In this document: positions 30,108 through 37,771 of the stretch, piece after piece | Layout: the number at the start of each line of letters is the position of its first letter | How positions within the stretch are numbered: the first letter of the stretch is position 1 | Source: Ramlibacter pinisoli | GTDB taxonomy: Bacteria; Pseudomonadota; Gammaproteobacteria; Burkholderiales; Burkholderiaceae_C | Direction: 5' to 3' | DNA: 64,000 nucleotides | NCBI RefSeq assembly: GCF_009758015.1 | Contig: NZ_WSEL01000011.1 | Coordinates: forward strand, 216,424 to 280,423 | Notes under the pieces: generated by a model | Database searches by the model: none | Told to the model about the DNA's origin: nothing | The model's input: the letters and a program-made list of their open reading frames with translations, nothing else | Made by a program: the position numbers and the translations under genes

Positions 30108-31097
30108 ATGCAAACAAACCTGCTGAAACCCAAAGCCATCAACGTCGAGCAACTCGGGACCAACCGGGCCAAGGTCACGCTCGAGCCGTTCGAGCGCGGC
30201 TACGGCCACACGCTGGGCAACGCCCTGCGCCGGGTCCTGCTCTCCTCGATGGTCGGGTATGCGGCAACCGAAGTCACCATCGCCGGTGTGCTTCACGAGT
30301 ACTCGTCGATCGACGGCGTCCAGGAGGACGTGGTCAGCATCCTGCTGAACCTCAAGGGCGTGGTCTTCAAGCTGCACAACCGCGACGAGGTCACCCTGTC
30401 GCTGCGCAAGGATGGCGAGGGCGTCGTCACGGCGGCCGACATCCAGACCCCGCACGACGTCGAGATCATCAATCCCGACCATGTCATCGCCCACCTGTCG
30501 CAAGGCGGCAAGATCGACATGCAGATCAAGGTCGAGAAGGGCCGCGGCTACGTGCCGGGCACGATGCGCCGCTACGCCGACGAGCCGACCAAGTCCATCG
30601 GCCGGATCGTGCTGGACGCCTCGTTCTCGCCGGTCAAGCGCGTGAGCTACACGGTCGAGAGCGCCCGCGTCGAGCAGCGCACCGACCTGGACAAGCTGGT
30701 CGTCGAGATCGAGACCAACGGTGCCATCACCGCCGAGGACGCCGTGCGCGCCTCGGCCAAGATCCTGGTCGAGCAGCTGGCGGTGTTCGCGCAGCTCGAG
30801 GGCAGCGAACTGGCCGCCTTCGACCAGCCGGTGCAGCGCAGCTCGCAGCAGTTCGACCCGATCCTGCTGCGCCCGGTCGACGAGCTGGAACTCACGGTGC
30901 GTTCGGCCAACTGCCTGAAGGCCGAGAACATCTACTACATCGGCGACCTGATCCAGCGCACCGAGAACGAGCTGCTCAAGACCCCCAACCTGGGTCGCAA
31001 GTCGCTCAACGAGATCAAGGAAGTGCTGGCTTCGCGCGGGCTCACGCTCGGCATGAAGCTGGAGAGCTGGCCGCCGGCCGGCCTCGACAAGCGTTAA
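30108..31097 (+). CDS. rpoA: RNA polymerase alpha subunit
   Basis: A 329-residue RpoA. The N-terminal dimerisation and assembly domain (1-235) shows [21 protein letters not shown] and [23 protein letters not shown]. The C-terminal domain (about 250-320) that contacts UP elements and activators shows [17 protein letters not shown] and [19 protein letters not shown] 30108 follows AGGAAG. Confidence 0.99.
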   Translation: MQTNLLKPKAINVEQLGTNRAKVTLEPFERGYGHTLGNALRRVLLSSMVGYAATEVTIAGVLHEYSSIDGVQEDVVSILLNLKGVVFKLHNRDEVTLSLRKDGEGVVTAADIQTPHDVEIINPDHVIAHLSQGGKIDMQIKVEKGRGYVPGTMRRYADEPTKSIGRIVLDASFSPVKRVSYTVESARVEQRTDLDKLVVEIETNGAITAEDAVRASAKILVEQLAVFAQLEGSELAAFDQPVQRSSQQFDPILLRPVDELELTVRSANCLKAENIYYIGDLIQRTENELLKTPNLGRKSLNEIKEVLASRGLTLGMKLESWPPAGLDKR

Positions 31098-31160
31098 TCA
31101 ACCACTGTGCACCGGGCAGTACCTGACACGGCTGCCTGATCGATAAGGAAAGGAAAGCAC

Positions 31161-31565
31161 ATGCGCCACGGACACGGACTCCGCAAACTCAATCGCACCA
31201 GCGAGCACCGCCTCGCGATGCTGCGCAACATGATGAACTCGCTCATCGAGCACGAGGTGATCAAGACCACCGTGCCGAAGGCGAAGGAACTGCGCCGCGT
31301 CGTCGAGCCGATGATCACGCTGGCCAAGGAGCCCACGCTCGCGAACAAGCGCCTGGCGTTCGACCGCCTGCGCGACCGCGACAGCGTGACCAAGCTGTTC
31401 GCCGATCTCGGCCCGCGCTACAAGACCCGTCCGGGCGGCTACACCCGCATCCTCAAGATGGGCTTCCGCGTCGGCGACAACGCGCCGATGGCGCTGGTCG
31501 AACTGGTGGATCGTCCCGAGCCCACCGAAACCTCTGCTGCTGACGCAGAAAGCAGTGTTTCTTAA
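31161..31565 (+). CDS. rplQ: 50S ribosomal protein L17
   Basis: A 134-residue L17, the last gene of the alpha operon. The N-terminus [20 protein letters not shown] is invariant-like; the C-terminal extension ([12 protein letters not shown]) is slightly longer than in E. coli. The initiator tRNA gene begins 19 bases after its stop. Confidence 0.99.
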   Translation: MRHGHGLRKLNRTSEHRLAMLRNMMNSLIEHEVIKTTVPKAKELRRVVEPMITLAKEPTLANKRLAFDRLRDRDSVTKLFADLGPRYKTRPGGYTRILKMGFRVGDNAPMALVELVDRPEPTETSAADAESSVS

Positions 31566-31567
31566 CC

Positions 31568-31573
31568 TATAAT
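31568..31573 (+). promoter_or_regulatory. -10 element (TATAAT) before tRNA-fMet
   Basis: A perfect TATAAT 12 bases upstream of the mature tRNA 5' end. No good -35 is seen at the usual 17-base distance (candidate CTGACG at 31540 is 22 bases away), so the tRNA may also depend on read-through from rplQ. Confidence 0.5.
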
Positions 31574-31584
31574 CAAGTCTCTGA

Positions 31585-31661
<77 letters not shown>

Positions 31662-31674
31662 ATAGACAGCCTGA

Positions 31675-31710
31675 GGGCCGACGGTTCATCCCGTCGGCCC
31701 TTTTGCTTTT
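31675..31710 (+). terminator. Intrinsic terminator after tRNA-fMet
   Basis: A 10-bp perfect stem GGGCCGACGG/CCGTCGGCCC (31675-31684 with 31691-31700), 6-base loop TTCATC, then TTTTGCTTTT. It closes the spc-alpha-tRNA transcription unit. Confidence 0.93.
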
Positions 31711-31839
31711 GAGGCGCTGAATGGGGCCTCGCCGTTACTGCGGAGCCGTGCCGCGCGGTTCACACAAGTCGAGGCCTGAGGTTCATCGCGATCCAGCCCG
31801 GCAGTCCGGCAGGGCGCATGACCTTGCGGGCCATCGCCC

Positions 31840-32739
31840 TCACCGGTCGATCGCGTATTGCCTGAGATCGCCTCGCACGAGCGCATCCGTCAGGGCGTCG
31901 GCCTGCCGCAGCACGCGCTCGCGCGCCGCGCGGGAGCCGAGCGTTGCCAGCACCCGTTGCGCAACGTCGCCTTCGCAGGTGCCGATGGCGAGGCACGCGG
32001 CATGGGCTGCGTCGGAGCCGGGGCTGCAGTCCTCGCCGAAACGGCAGCGCGCGATCTGGACAGCTTCCGGTTCCAGCGGCTCGAACACGTCGCCGTCGGG
32101 CTGGCTGGTGCGCTGCTCGACGTAGGCGGCCAGGGCATCGCCGGCCCACAGCACGGCTGTGCCGCCGTGCTGCCTGAAGGTGCTGACGAGCCACTCTGCC
32201 TCGACTGGCGTGGGCGAAGAGGCGCGGGCCACGACCAGCGGAACCGGGTCCAGCCGGCGTTGCAGCGCGTCCAGGTCCCGCAGGCCGCGCAGCGACTGGC
32301 AGCGCCCCGCCAGGGCCTGCCAAGCCTGCTCCGCCAGCCGGACGCTGTCCGGCTTCATCCAGGCCGCGGGCGCCACGAGAGGGGCGACGCTGGCGGGCGA
32401 GAGCACGAAGGCGCAGTGGCGCAGCAGGCGGTAGGCCTCGGTGCGCCGGAGCAGGTCCTGGCTCTCCAGGGCGCTCTCGACCAGCACGCGCGGGCTCGCA
32501 GCACCGGTGTCCGCGCGTGGCGGCGCCGGCTCCTGCACAGGCGGCGCACCGGCCGCTGCGCCTGGCACGCTCGCCGCCGTGCTGGCGGGCGTGTTCCGCG
32601 CCAGCGCCGTCGCCGTGAGGCGCACCGGCTCGTGCGGCGGTTCACGCAGCGCCGGCCGTGTCGCCAGCGCCGCCAGCAGCACGACAACCGCTGCCAGGCT
32701 CGCGGCCACCCCATGGCGCGGGCGCGGATCCAGGCGCAT
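31840..32739 (-). CDS. Hypothetical protein with single N-terminal membrane anchor
   Basis: A 299-residue protein of no family I recognise. After a short basic start (MRLDPRPRHG) there is one hydrophobic segment (about 12-28), then an Ala/Pro-rich linker to about residue 85, then a helical domain with six cysteines, among them RRTEAYRLLRHCAF, CQSLRGLRDLD, CRFGEDC and CLAIGTC. It is likely a periplasmic domain anchored in the inner membrane. A GTG six bases upstream of the ATG is an alternative start. It reads toward the tRNA terminator and lies 43 bases from the globin-like gene on the same strand. Confidence 0.7.
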   Translation of the reverse strand: MRLDPRPRHGVAASLAAVVVLLAALATRPALREPPHEPVRLTATALARNTPASTAASVPGAAAGAPPVQEPAPPRADTGAASPRVLVESALESQDLLRRTEAYRLLRHCAFVLSPASVAPLVAPAAWMKPDSVRLAEQAWQALAGRCQSLRGLRDLDALQRRLDPVPLVVARASSPTPVEAEWLVSTFRQHGGTAVLWAGDALAAYVEQRTSQPDGDVFEPLEPEAVQIARCRFGEDCSPGSDAAHAACLAIGTCEGDVAQRVLATLGSRAARERVLRQADALTDALVRGDLRQYAIDR

Positions 32740-32782
32740 GGACACGAGTGCGGCTCGGTGGTGTGGCTGTGCGGGGATCCGT

Positions 32783-33304
32783 TCAATGGTTGGTCACGCT
32801 GCCGCGGTACCGGGTGAGAACCTTGCCCACCTCCTGGACGTCATCCCCCGCCACTCCTGCGGCGAGCGCCTCGGTGGCCACGATGTTGATGAACAGTGCG
32901 AACTGGGCATCGGTGATGCGCATCCCGCGGTGCACGTCGGACATGGAACTGCGGCACTGGTGCTCGACCGGGAACGGCGCGGCCGCCGCGTCGACCGCCA
33001 CGCTGCCGTTCTTGGCTGACCGGCCGCCGAGGTCGTGGTCCAGCAGCCGGGCCAGGCAGGTCACCGTCTGCGACGTGGATTCCGTCAGCGGCACCACCCC
33101 GCCCGTGAAGAACACCTTGAGTTCCGATGCCAGCAGCGCCGGCACCACGCGCGCCTGGATGAAGGCGCCGATGCCGTCGGCGCCACCCAGCCGGGCCGCG
33201 ACGCTGTCATCGTCGTCGCGGGCGAATGCGGTCGTGGAAGCGAACAAGGTCGACGCGGCCAGGAGTGCCAGGCAGGCGCGAGAGGGACGGAAGGTGAGTG
33301 CCAT
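32783..33304 (-). CDS. Exported truncated-hemoglobin-like protein
   Basis: A 173-residue protein with a signal peptide (about 1-28, ending TTAFA) followed by a group-1 truncated globin-like fold. The GG pair of the AB region appears as ARLGGADGIGAFI, and the candidate proximal heme ligand is His125 in SDVHRGMRITDAQF, matching the usual HxGxxITxxxF pattern. Bacterial truncated globins are normally cytoplasmic; export is unusual. Heme binding, and oxygen or nitric oxide chemistry, are inferred. It is divergent from a ferritin-like gene, sharing a 260-base intergenic region with it. Confidence 0.7.
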   Translation of the reverse strand: MALTFRPSRACLALLAASTLFASTTAFARDDDDSVAARLGGADGIGAFIQARVVPALLASELKVFFTGGVVPLTESTSQTVTCLARLLDHDLGGRSAKNGSVAVDAAAAPFPVEHQCRSSMSDVHRGMRITDAQFALFINIVATEALAAGVAGDDVQEVGKVLTRYRGSVTNH

Positions 33305-33378
33305 GATGAGTCTCCAAGGCTGAACCGGATCCCGCCGGCGGCGGGGGCGACGTGCGCGACTCGATCGCGCACTCACGG

Positions 33379-33449
33379 TACGCACGGCCCGGGCGCCCGG
33401 ACGCATGCCCCTGCCAACCAAGGTGTGATCGACGGGCCTACGCACGGCC
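33379..33449. repeat. 11-base direct repeat in divergent promoter region
   Basis: TACGCACGGCC occurs at 33379-33389 and again at 33439-33449, exactly 60 bases apart, between the divergent globin-like and ferritin-like genes. The spacing of about six helical turns would place two proteins on one DNA face. No promoter elements could be assigned with confidence in this region. Confidence 0.5.
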
Positions 33450-33564
33450 GGCATCGACGGATGCAAGTCACCCGAGGCTGCCCGGGATTGCGCATCCATC
33501 CGGCAAGGCGCCGCGTATTGGAGGGTGTCGTGGCCACGACGCCGACCCACTCCAGGAGACCCAC

Positions 33565-34134
33565 ATGCAACCCATCCTTGCTTCCCGTCGTTCGTTCATC
33601 GGCACCGGCGGCCTGCTGTCGGCTGCCGCCGTCGCGCTGCTGGCCGGCCGCGAATCGCTCGCGCAGGGCAGCGCTGCCGATCCCGCCCGCGACGTCTCCA
33701 TCCTCAACACCGCGCTCGCCCTAGAGCACGAGGCGATCAACGCCTACCAGCTCGGGGCCGGCAGCGGCCTGCTGCAGAAGCCCGTGCTGGATCTGGCCGT
33801 GCAGTTCCAGGGCCACCACAAGGCCCACCGCGACGCGCTCGCCGCCGCCATCCAGAAGCTGGGCGGCCGGCCGGTCGAGGCGATGAAGCTGCAGGACTAT
33901 GCGCGCGCGCTCGATGCAGACCAGCTGCGCAGCCAGGCCGACGTGCTGGGGTTGGCGGCGCGACTGGAACTCGGCGCGACCAACGCCTACCTCGGCGTGA
34001 TTCCCGCCTTCTCGCAGCGCGAGCTGGGCCAGGTCGCGGGCCGGCTGGCGGCGGACGAGACCATGCACTACACCGTGCTGGCGAACGCGCTCGGCCGGCC
34101 GTTGCCCGCGCCGGCCCTCAGCTTCGGCGCGTGA
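33565..34134 (+). CDS. Tat-exported ferritin-like domain protein
   Basis: A 189-residue protein. A twin-arginine signal (SRRSFIGTGGLL, residues 7-18) leads to a four-helix bundle of the ferritin-like type with carboxylate/His pairs in ALEHEAINAYQ (Glu54, Glu56), GHHKAHRDAL, ARLELGATNAY and ADETMHYTVL. Related proteins are annotated as ferritin-like or DUF4439; a di-iron or structural role in the periplasm is possible. It is followed on the same strand by an ECF sigma factor and an anti-sigma factor. Upstream in-frame extension has poor coding character. Confidence 0.82.
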   Translation: MQPILASRRSFIGTGGLLSAAAVALLAGRESLAQGSAADPARDVSILNTALALEHEAINAYQLGAGSGLLQKPVLDLAVQFQGHHKAHRDALAAAIQKLGGRPVEAMKLQDYARALDADQLRSQADVLGLAARLELGATNAYLGVIPAFSQRELGQVAGRLAADETMHYTVLANALGRPLPAPALSFGA

Positions 34135-34206
34135 CCAGAACCGGCGCGCGAAGCGGCGCGGGCAACGCTGCTTCGTGTCTAATCCCGACACCACCGGACC
34201 CGCGCC

Positions 34207-34803
34207 ATGGACAGCCGTGACTCCGAAGCGCGCCTGATCGCGCTGCTGCGCACGATCGCCGAGACCGACGTGCACCCGCGGCAGGCGCGCGAAGCGGCCT
34301 TCCGCGAGCTCTACGAACGCACCTCCGCGCGCATGTACGGGCTGGCATTGCGGGTCACCGGCGACCGCGTGGCGGCCGAGGACGTGCTGCAGGAGGCCTT
34401 CCTGTCGATCTGGCGGATCGCCGACACCTACCGCGACGCCCTCAGCCCGCCGCTGGCGTGGATGGGCGTCGTGGTGCGCAGCCGGGCACTGGACTTCCTG
34501 CGGCGGCGCGCTGCCCAGCGCGCCGACCGGAGCGTGGAATTCGACGAGTCCGTCCACGACGTCGCCGGCGCCGACAGCGCCACGCCGCTGGACCTCACCG
34601 AGTCGAGCGAGCAGGCCTGGGCGCTGCACGAATGCCTGCGCAAGCTCGAGGCGCGCCAGCGCGAGGTGCTCAGCCTCGCCTACCTGCGAGACCTGAGCCA
34701 CAGCGAACTCGCCCGGCAACTCGAACTGCCCATCGGCACCGTGAAGTCCTGGATCCGCCGCGGCATCGACCAGCTGCGCGGCTGCATGGCGCACTACGCC
34801 TGA
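34207..34803 (+). CDS. ECF RNA polymerase sigma factor (SigK/RpoE-like)
   Basis: A 198-residue extracytoplasmic-function sigma factor. Region 2 (about 35-105) shows LYERTSARMYGLALRVTGD and AEDVLQEAFLSIWR; region 4 (about 135-195) shows ARQREVLSLAYLRDLSHSELA and PIGTVKSWIRRG. It starts 72 bases after the ferritin-like gene and 11 bases before its likely anti-sigma factor. The trigger is unknown; the neighbours suggest periplasmic oxidative or iron stress. Confidence 0.95.
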   Translation: MDSRDSEARLIALLRTIAETDVHPRQAREAAFRELYERTSARMYGLALRVTGDRVAAEDVLQEAFLSIWRIADTYRDALSPPLAWMGVVVRSRALDFLRRRAAQRADRSVEFDESVHDVAGADSATPLDLTESSEQAWALHECLRKLEARQREVLSLAYLRDLSHSELARQLELPIGTVKSWIRRGIDQLRGCMAHYA

Positions 34804-34814
34804 GGAGCCGTCCC

Positions 34815-35636
34815 GTGGACCTGCTGCGACATCCCGAACTGGCCGATCGGCTGGCCGCTGCGCACGCCCTGGGCACCTTGCGCGGCGGCGCGCGCCGGCG
34901 CTTCGAGTCGCTCGCCCGGCACGATCCGCGCCTGCGGGCGCTGGCCCTGATCTGGCAGGAGCGCATCGCCGCCATGACCGAACTGCAGCCGCAAGAGGGA
35001 CCGGGTCCCAACGTCTGGAAGCGCATCGAGATCGAGCTGCAGCGCGAGCGGGCCGGCCGCGACCGCCCTGCCCTGCAGCGGGCGGCCGCCGCGGCGGATG
35101 CGGGCTGGCTCGCGCGCTGGGGTTGGCCGGGCGCGGCCCTGGCCGGTGGCGTGGCCACGCTCGCGGCCATCGCCGTCAGCGTGCAACTCGCGTCCAGCCT
35201 GCAGGACAGCGAAGGCGCGCTGGCGCGGGCCCAGGCCGAGCGCGCCGCGGCCGGCCTGCAGAACGCACAGCTGGTGTCGCAACTCGGTGCCACGCCGCAG
35301 ATCCGCTACGTCGCGGTGCTGCAGGACGACCGCTCGGCGCCGGCCGTGCTGGTCACCTTCGACGTGCGCAGCAGCACGCTCACCTTGCGGCGCGTGGGCG
35401 ACTTCCGCGAAGGCGCGGAACGCTCGCTGCAGCTGTGGGCATTACCCGCCACGGGCGGGCCGCGTTCGCTCGGTGTGCTGGGCGAGGGCGGCGTGGTGCG
35501 CCTGGGCGCCGAGGAACAGGCGGTGCGCGAGGTGCCCACCCTGGCCATCAGCCTGGAGCCCAAGGGCGGCGTGCCTTCCGAGCGCGGCCCCACCGGGCCG
35601 GTGCTGTTCAAGGGAGCCCTGCTGCCGACGTCCTGA
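34815..35636 (+). CDS. RskA-type membrane anti-sigma factor
   Basis: A 273-residue protein with a cytoplasmic N-terminal part (1-100), one transmembrane segment at about 105-125 (GAALAGGVATLAAIAVSVQL) and a periplasmic RskA-like domain with LVTFDVRSSTLTLRRVG and SLQLWALP. The N-terminal HxxxCxxC zinc motif of ZAS anti-sigma factors is absent. It would hold the upstream ECF sigma factor at the membrane until a periplasmic signal triggers release. GTG start at 34815 after GAGGAG. Confidence 0.9.
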   Translation: MDLLRHPELADRLAAAHALGTLRGGARRRFESLARHDPRLRALALIWQERIAAMTELQPQEGPGPNVWKRIEIELQRERAGRDRPALQRAAAAADAGWLARWGWPGAALAGGVATLAAIAVSVQLASSLQDSEGALARAQAERAAAGLQNAQLVSQLGATPQIRYVAVLQDDRSAPAVLVTFDVRSSTLTLRRVGDFREGAERSLQLWALPATGGPRSLGVLGEGGVVRLGAEEQAVREVPTLAISLEPKGGVPSERGPTGPVLFKGALLPTS

Positions 35637-35740
35637 GCCGGGCGGTCGTCCGCTCAGCGCACGGGCGCCATGTCTGGAGTGGGAATCACGAGACCCGAAG
35701 GTCTGGAGGCGCGCACCGCGAACGGTGGCAAACGGTGAAG

Positions 35741-35816
35741 TGGCGCGGCTGGCGGGGATCGAACCCACGACCCTTGGCTTCGGAGGCCAATACTCTATCC
35801 ACTGAGCTACAGCCGC
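35741..35816 (-). tRNA. tRNA-Arg (CCG)
   Basis: A 76-base tRNA on the minus strand, CCA encoded. Acceptor stem GCGGCTG pairs with CAGCCGC, discriminator base G73, anticodon loop CTCCGAA with anticodon CCG on a TTGGC/GCCAA stem. It decodes CGG. No integrase or attachment-site duplication is visible beside it. Confidence 0.96.
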
Positions 35817-35896
35817 GCGAACCTCGCATTGTACCGGGCGTGCGACGCGACGGCCGCGCCAGGCGTGCGCCGTCGGGCTGCACGGAGTGCGCTGGC

Positions 35897-35902
35897 TATA
35901 AT
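35897..35902 (+). promoter_or_regulatory. -10 element (TATAAT) of the cytochrome gene
   Basis: A perfect TATAAT 44 bases before the ATG of the diheme cytochrome gene; no consensus -35 is found 16-18 bases upstream, so an activator may be needed. The upstream tRNA-Arg reads in the opposite direction. Confidence 0.5.
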
Positions 35903-35945
35903 CAAAGGTTGTTTTGACAAGCCGCCGCGCAATCCCGAGGACGCC

Positions 35946-36839
35946 ATGAGCGACAACACGCACGAAGAAGCCCACACCGGTCCGATCAAGACGCCCAAGC
36001 AGTTGCTGCTGGCCGTCTTCTTCTCCTTCCTGGTGCCCGTGCTGATCATCATCGGCCTGGTGTCCTACGTGACCAACGAGGCCAAGCCGGCCGGCACGAC
36101 GCAGGCTGAATCGTTCACGCTGGGTGGCGTCACCGCGCAGGATGTCGAGCGCGGCGTCGCCGAGCGCATCCGCAAGGTCGGCACCGTCGAGATCCGTGAC
36201 GCCAACCGGCCGCTCAAGGGCGGCGAGGACGTGTTCAAGGCCCAGTGCACCGCCTGCCACACGGCGGGTGTCGCCGGTGCCCCCAAGTTCGGCGACGAGG
36301 GTGCCTGGGCGGCCCGCATCAAGACCGGCTTCGACACGCTGGTCGCCTCGGCTCTGAAGGGCAAGGGCGCGATGCCGCCCCAGGGTGGCGGTGACTTCGA
36401 GGACACCGAGATCGCGCGCGCCGTGGTCTACATGGCCAACGCCGCCGGTGCCAAGTTCGCCGAGCCGCAGGCGCCCAAGGCCCCGGCCCAGGCCGCGGAA
36501 GGCGGCGCCGCGGCGCCCGCCGCCGCAGCAGCGCCTGCCGCGCCGGCAGCGGCGGCCACCCCCGTTGCGGCCGCTGCACCGGCCGCCGCGCCGGCTGCCG
36601 CCGGCAACGGCGAAGCCCTCTACAAGCAAGCCTGCGTGGCCTGCCATGCGGCCGGCGTGGCCAACGCGCCCAAGTTCGGCGACAAGGCGGCCTGGGGCCC
36701 GCGCGTCGCCCAGGGCGTGCCGGCGCTGGTCCAGTCGGTCGTCAAGGGCAAGGGCGCGATGCCGCCCAAGGGTGGCACGGCGGCCTCGGACGCCGAGATC
36801 CGCTCGGCCGTCGAGTACATGGTGAACGCGGCCAAGTAA
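35946..36839 (+). CDS. Membrane-anchored diheme cytochrome c (c5 type)
   Basis: A 297-residue protein with an uncleaved N-terminal anchor (about 20-42, LLLAVFFSFLVPVLIIIGLV) and two cytochrome c5-like domains joined by an Ala/Pro-rich linker (about 180-222). Heme sites are CTACH and CVACH; each domain has the KFGD and KGKGAMPP segments, the Met being the sixth ligand. It is a periplasmic electron carrier, probably to a terminal oxidase. The two domains are similar enough to suggest internal duplication. A bidirectional terminator lies 26 bases after the stop. Confidence 0.93.
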   Translation: MSDNTHEEAHTGPIKTPKQLLLAVFFSFLVPVLIIIGLVSYVTNEAKPAGTTQAESFTLGGVTAQDVERGVAERIRKVGTVEIRDANRPLKGGEDVFKAQCTACHTAGVAGAPKFGDEGAWAARIKTGFDTLVASALKGKGAMPPQGGGDFEDTEIARAVVYMANAAGAKFAEPQAPKAPAQAAEGGAAAPAAAAAPAAPAAAATPVAAAAPAAAPAAAGNGEALYKQACVACHAAGVANAPKFGDKAAWGPRVAQGVPALVQSVVKGKGAMPPKGGTAASDAEIRSAVEYMVNAAK

Positions 36840-36864
36840 ACCGCCGCTCGCTCCAGTCCCCACA

Positions 36865-36887
36865 AGCCGGTCAACGACCGGCTTTTT
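36865..36887. terminator. Terminator shared by convergent genes
   Basis: AGCCGGTC (36865-36872), loop AAC, GACCGGCT (36876-36883), then TTTTT. It ends the cytochrome transcript. The last codon and stop of the minus-strand gene (stop at 36871-36873) lie inside the stem and loop, so the hairpin is partly coding on the other strand. Confidence 0.88.
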
Positions 36888-37410
36888 CGTTGGCGCGCGC
36901 CTGCGGGCTGGGCACGAAGCCGAAGCGCGCCGGCAGGCTGGCGGCTTCGACCGGCTCGGGCTTCCAGCCGCCCGACTCCACCAGGTCGGCGGCGACATGC
37001 ATGTCCAGCGTGTGCAGCAGGCCGAGCCCCGACTCGGTGTCGACGAACAGGCGGCCGTGGTCGTCCAGCAGGCACGTGCGGCACGCCACCGTGCGGCCGG
37101 TGTGCGTGGTCAGCGTGCCGTCGCCGGACAGCCGCAGCACGAAGGGCGCCGCTTCCAGTTCCACGTACACGCGCTGCGGGCCGTTCTGGAAGAACCAGCA
37201 GCCGTCGTCGTCGCGCTCGTAGTTGCGGTGGATGAAGTCGACCAGCTTCTCGTGCCGCAGCAGCGAGCCGCGCGCCTGCGGGAAGGGACCGGCGGCCTGG
37301 GTGCGGTCGTCACGCATGTACCAGTTGCCGCGCGCATCCAGCCCCAGCCAGCCGAAGCAGTGCGGCACGTTGGGCCACTTGGCCATGGCCTGGCGGACGA
37401 TGTCATCCAT
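36871..37410 (-). CDS. Conserved hypothetical protein
   Basis: A 179-residue cytoplasmic protein without membrane segments. It starts MDDIVRQAMAKWPNVPHCF and has a conserved-looking core with GWLGLDARGNWYMRDD, KLVDFIHRNYERDDDG and FFQNGPQRVYVELE. I think it belongs to a domain-of-unknown-function family seen in Burkholderiales (possibly DUF2946, from memory and unverified). Beta-rich central and C-terminal parts are likely. Function unknown; it converges with the cytochrome gene. Confidence 0.82.
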   Translation of the reverse strand: MDDIVRQAMAKWPNVPHCFGWLGLDARGNWYMRDDRTQAAGPFPQARGSLLRHEKLVDFIHRNYERDDDGCWFFQNGPQRVYVELEAAPFVLRLSGDGTLTTHTGRTVACRTCLLDDHGRLFVDTESGLGLLHTLDMHVAADLVESGGWKPEPVEAASLPARFGFVPSPQARANEKAGR

Positions 37411-37771
37411 CGATCCATTATCGGAGTCCGTGCGGTGGAGCGGGAACCGCGCCGGTCGCGCCCGCCAGGTGGCTCTGCGGGGCCGGAAAACAAAAGGCGC
37501 CGGGGTTGCCGGCGCCTTGTCAATCTGCATCTTCGGATGCAGCCATCGTTCTTAGTCTCGTCTCCTCGGACCCCCGCCTTCCGCGGACCTTGTCCGCTTG
37601 CGAGTGCATGGACTCTACCGGCCGCACCGCGCGAGTGCATTGGTGGTTTCCCCCGGGGGCAATCGGGCCTTTCGCCGCGTTGCCGTCGCCCTGCAGCCAC
37701 GGAGTCGACCACCGTGGCACAGCTTATGCGTGCTCCGTAACCAAGTGTGTTCGTTCGGATCGGAGATTCAG
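37411..37771. other. Structured intergenic region with orphan hairpins
   Basis: A 361-base region between two divergent genes with no convincing protein gene; short open frames use codons unlike the neighbours. It contains two adjacent hairpins (37494-37518 and 37525-37542) and must hold the promoters of the minus-strand hypothetical gene and of amtB. A minus-strand small RNA ending at the first hairpin is possible. Confidence 0.4.
37494..37518 (-). terminator. Candidate minus-strand intrinsic terminator
   Basis: A perfect 10-bp stem AAGGCGCCGG/CCGGCGCCTT with loop GGTTG; read on the minus strand it is followed by TTTTGTTTT. A second hairpin, CTGCATC-TTCG-GATGCAG (37525-37542), lies 6 bases to the right. 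No minus-strand protein gene ends here, so the terminated transcript would be noncoding or a leader. Confidence 0.5.

Noticed and set aside
35741..35816. tRNA-Arg as an integration site for a mobile element
   Set aside because: No integrase, no repeated tRNA 3' end and no composition change within the next 10 kb.
36480..36615. GCC/GCG-rich stretch as a microsatellite
   Set aside because: It encodes the Ala/Pro linker of the diheme cytochrome; coding bias explains it.
36150..36839. Similarity between the two halves of the cytochrome as a DNA repeat or assembly artefact
   Set aside because: Each half has its own CxxCH and Met ligand and the sequences differ; tandem c5 domains are a known architecture.
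37520..37720. 66-codon minus-strand frame ending just before the orphan terminator
   Set aside because: Codon use (AGA, CTA, GGA) is unlike neighbouring genes and no ribosome-binding site is seen; a noncoding transcript is likelier.
37519..37740. 6S RNA or signal recognition particle RNA on the minus strand
   Set aside because: A short TCGCAAGCGG match to 6S RNA is present, but the central bubble and closing stem could not be built, and the SRP tetraloop motif is absent.
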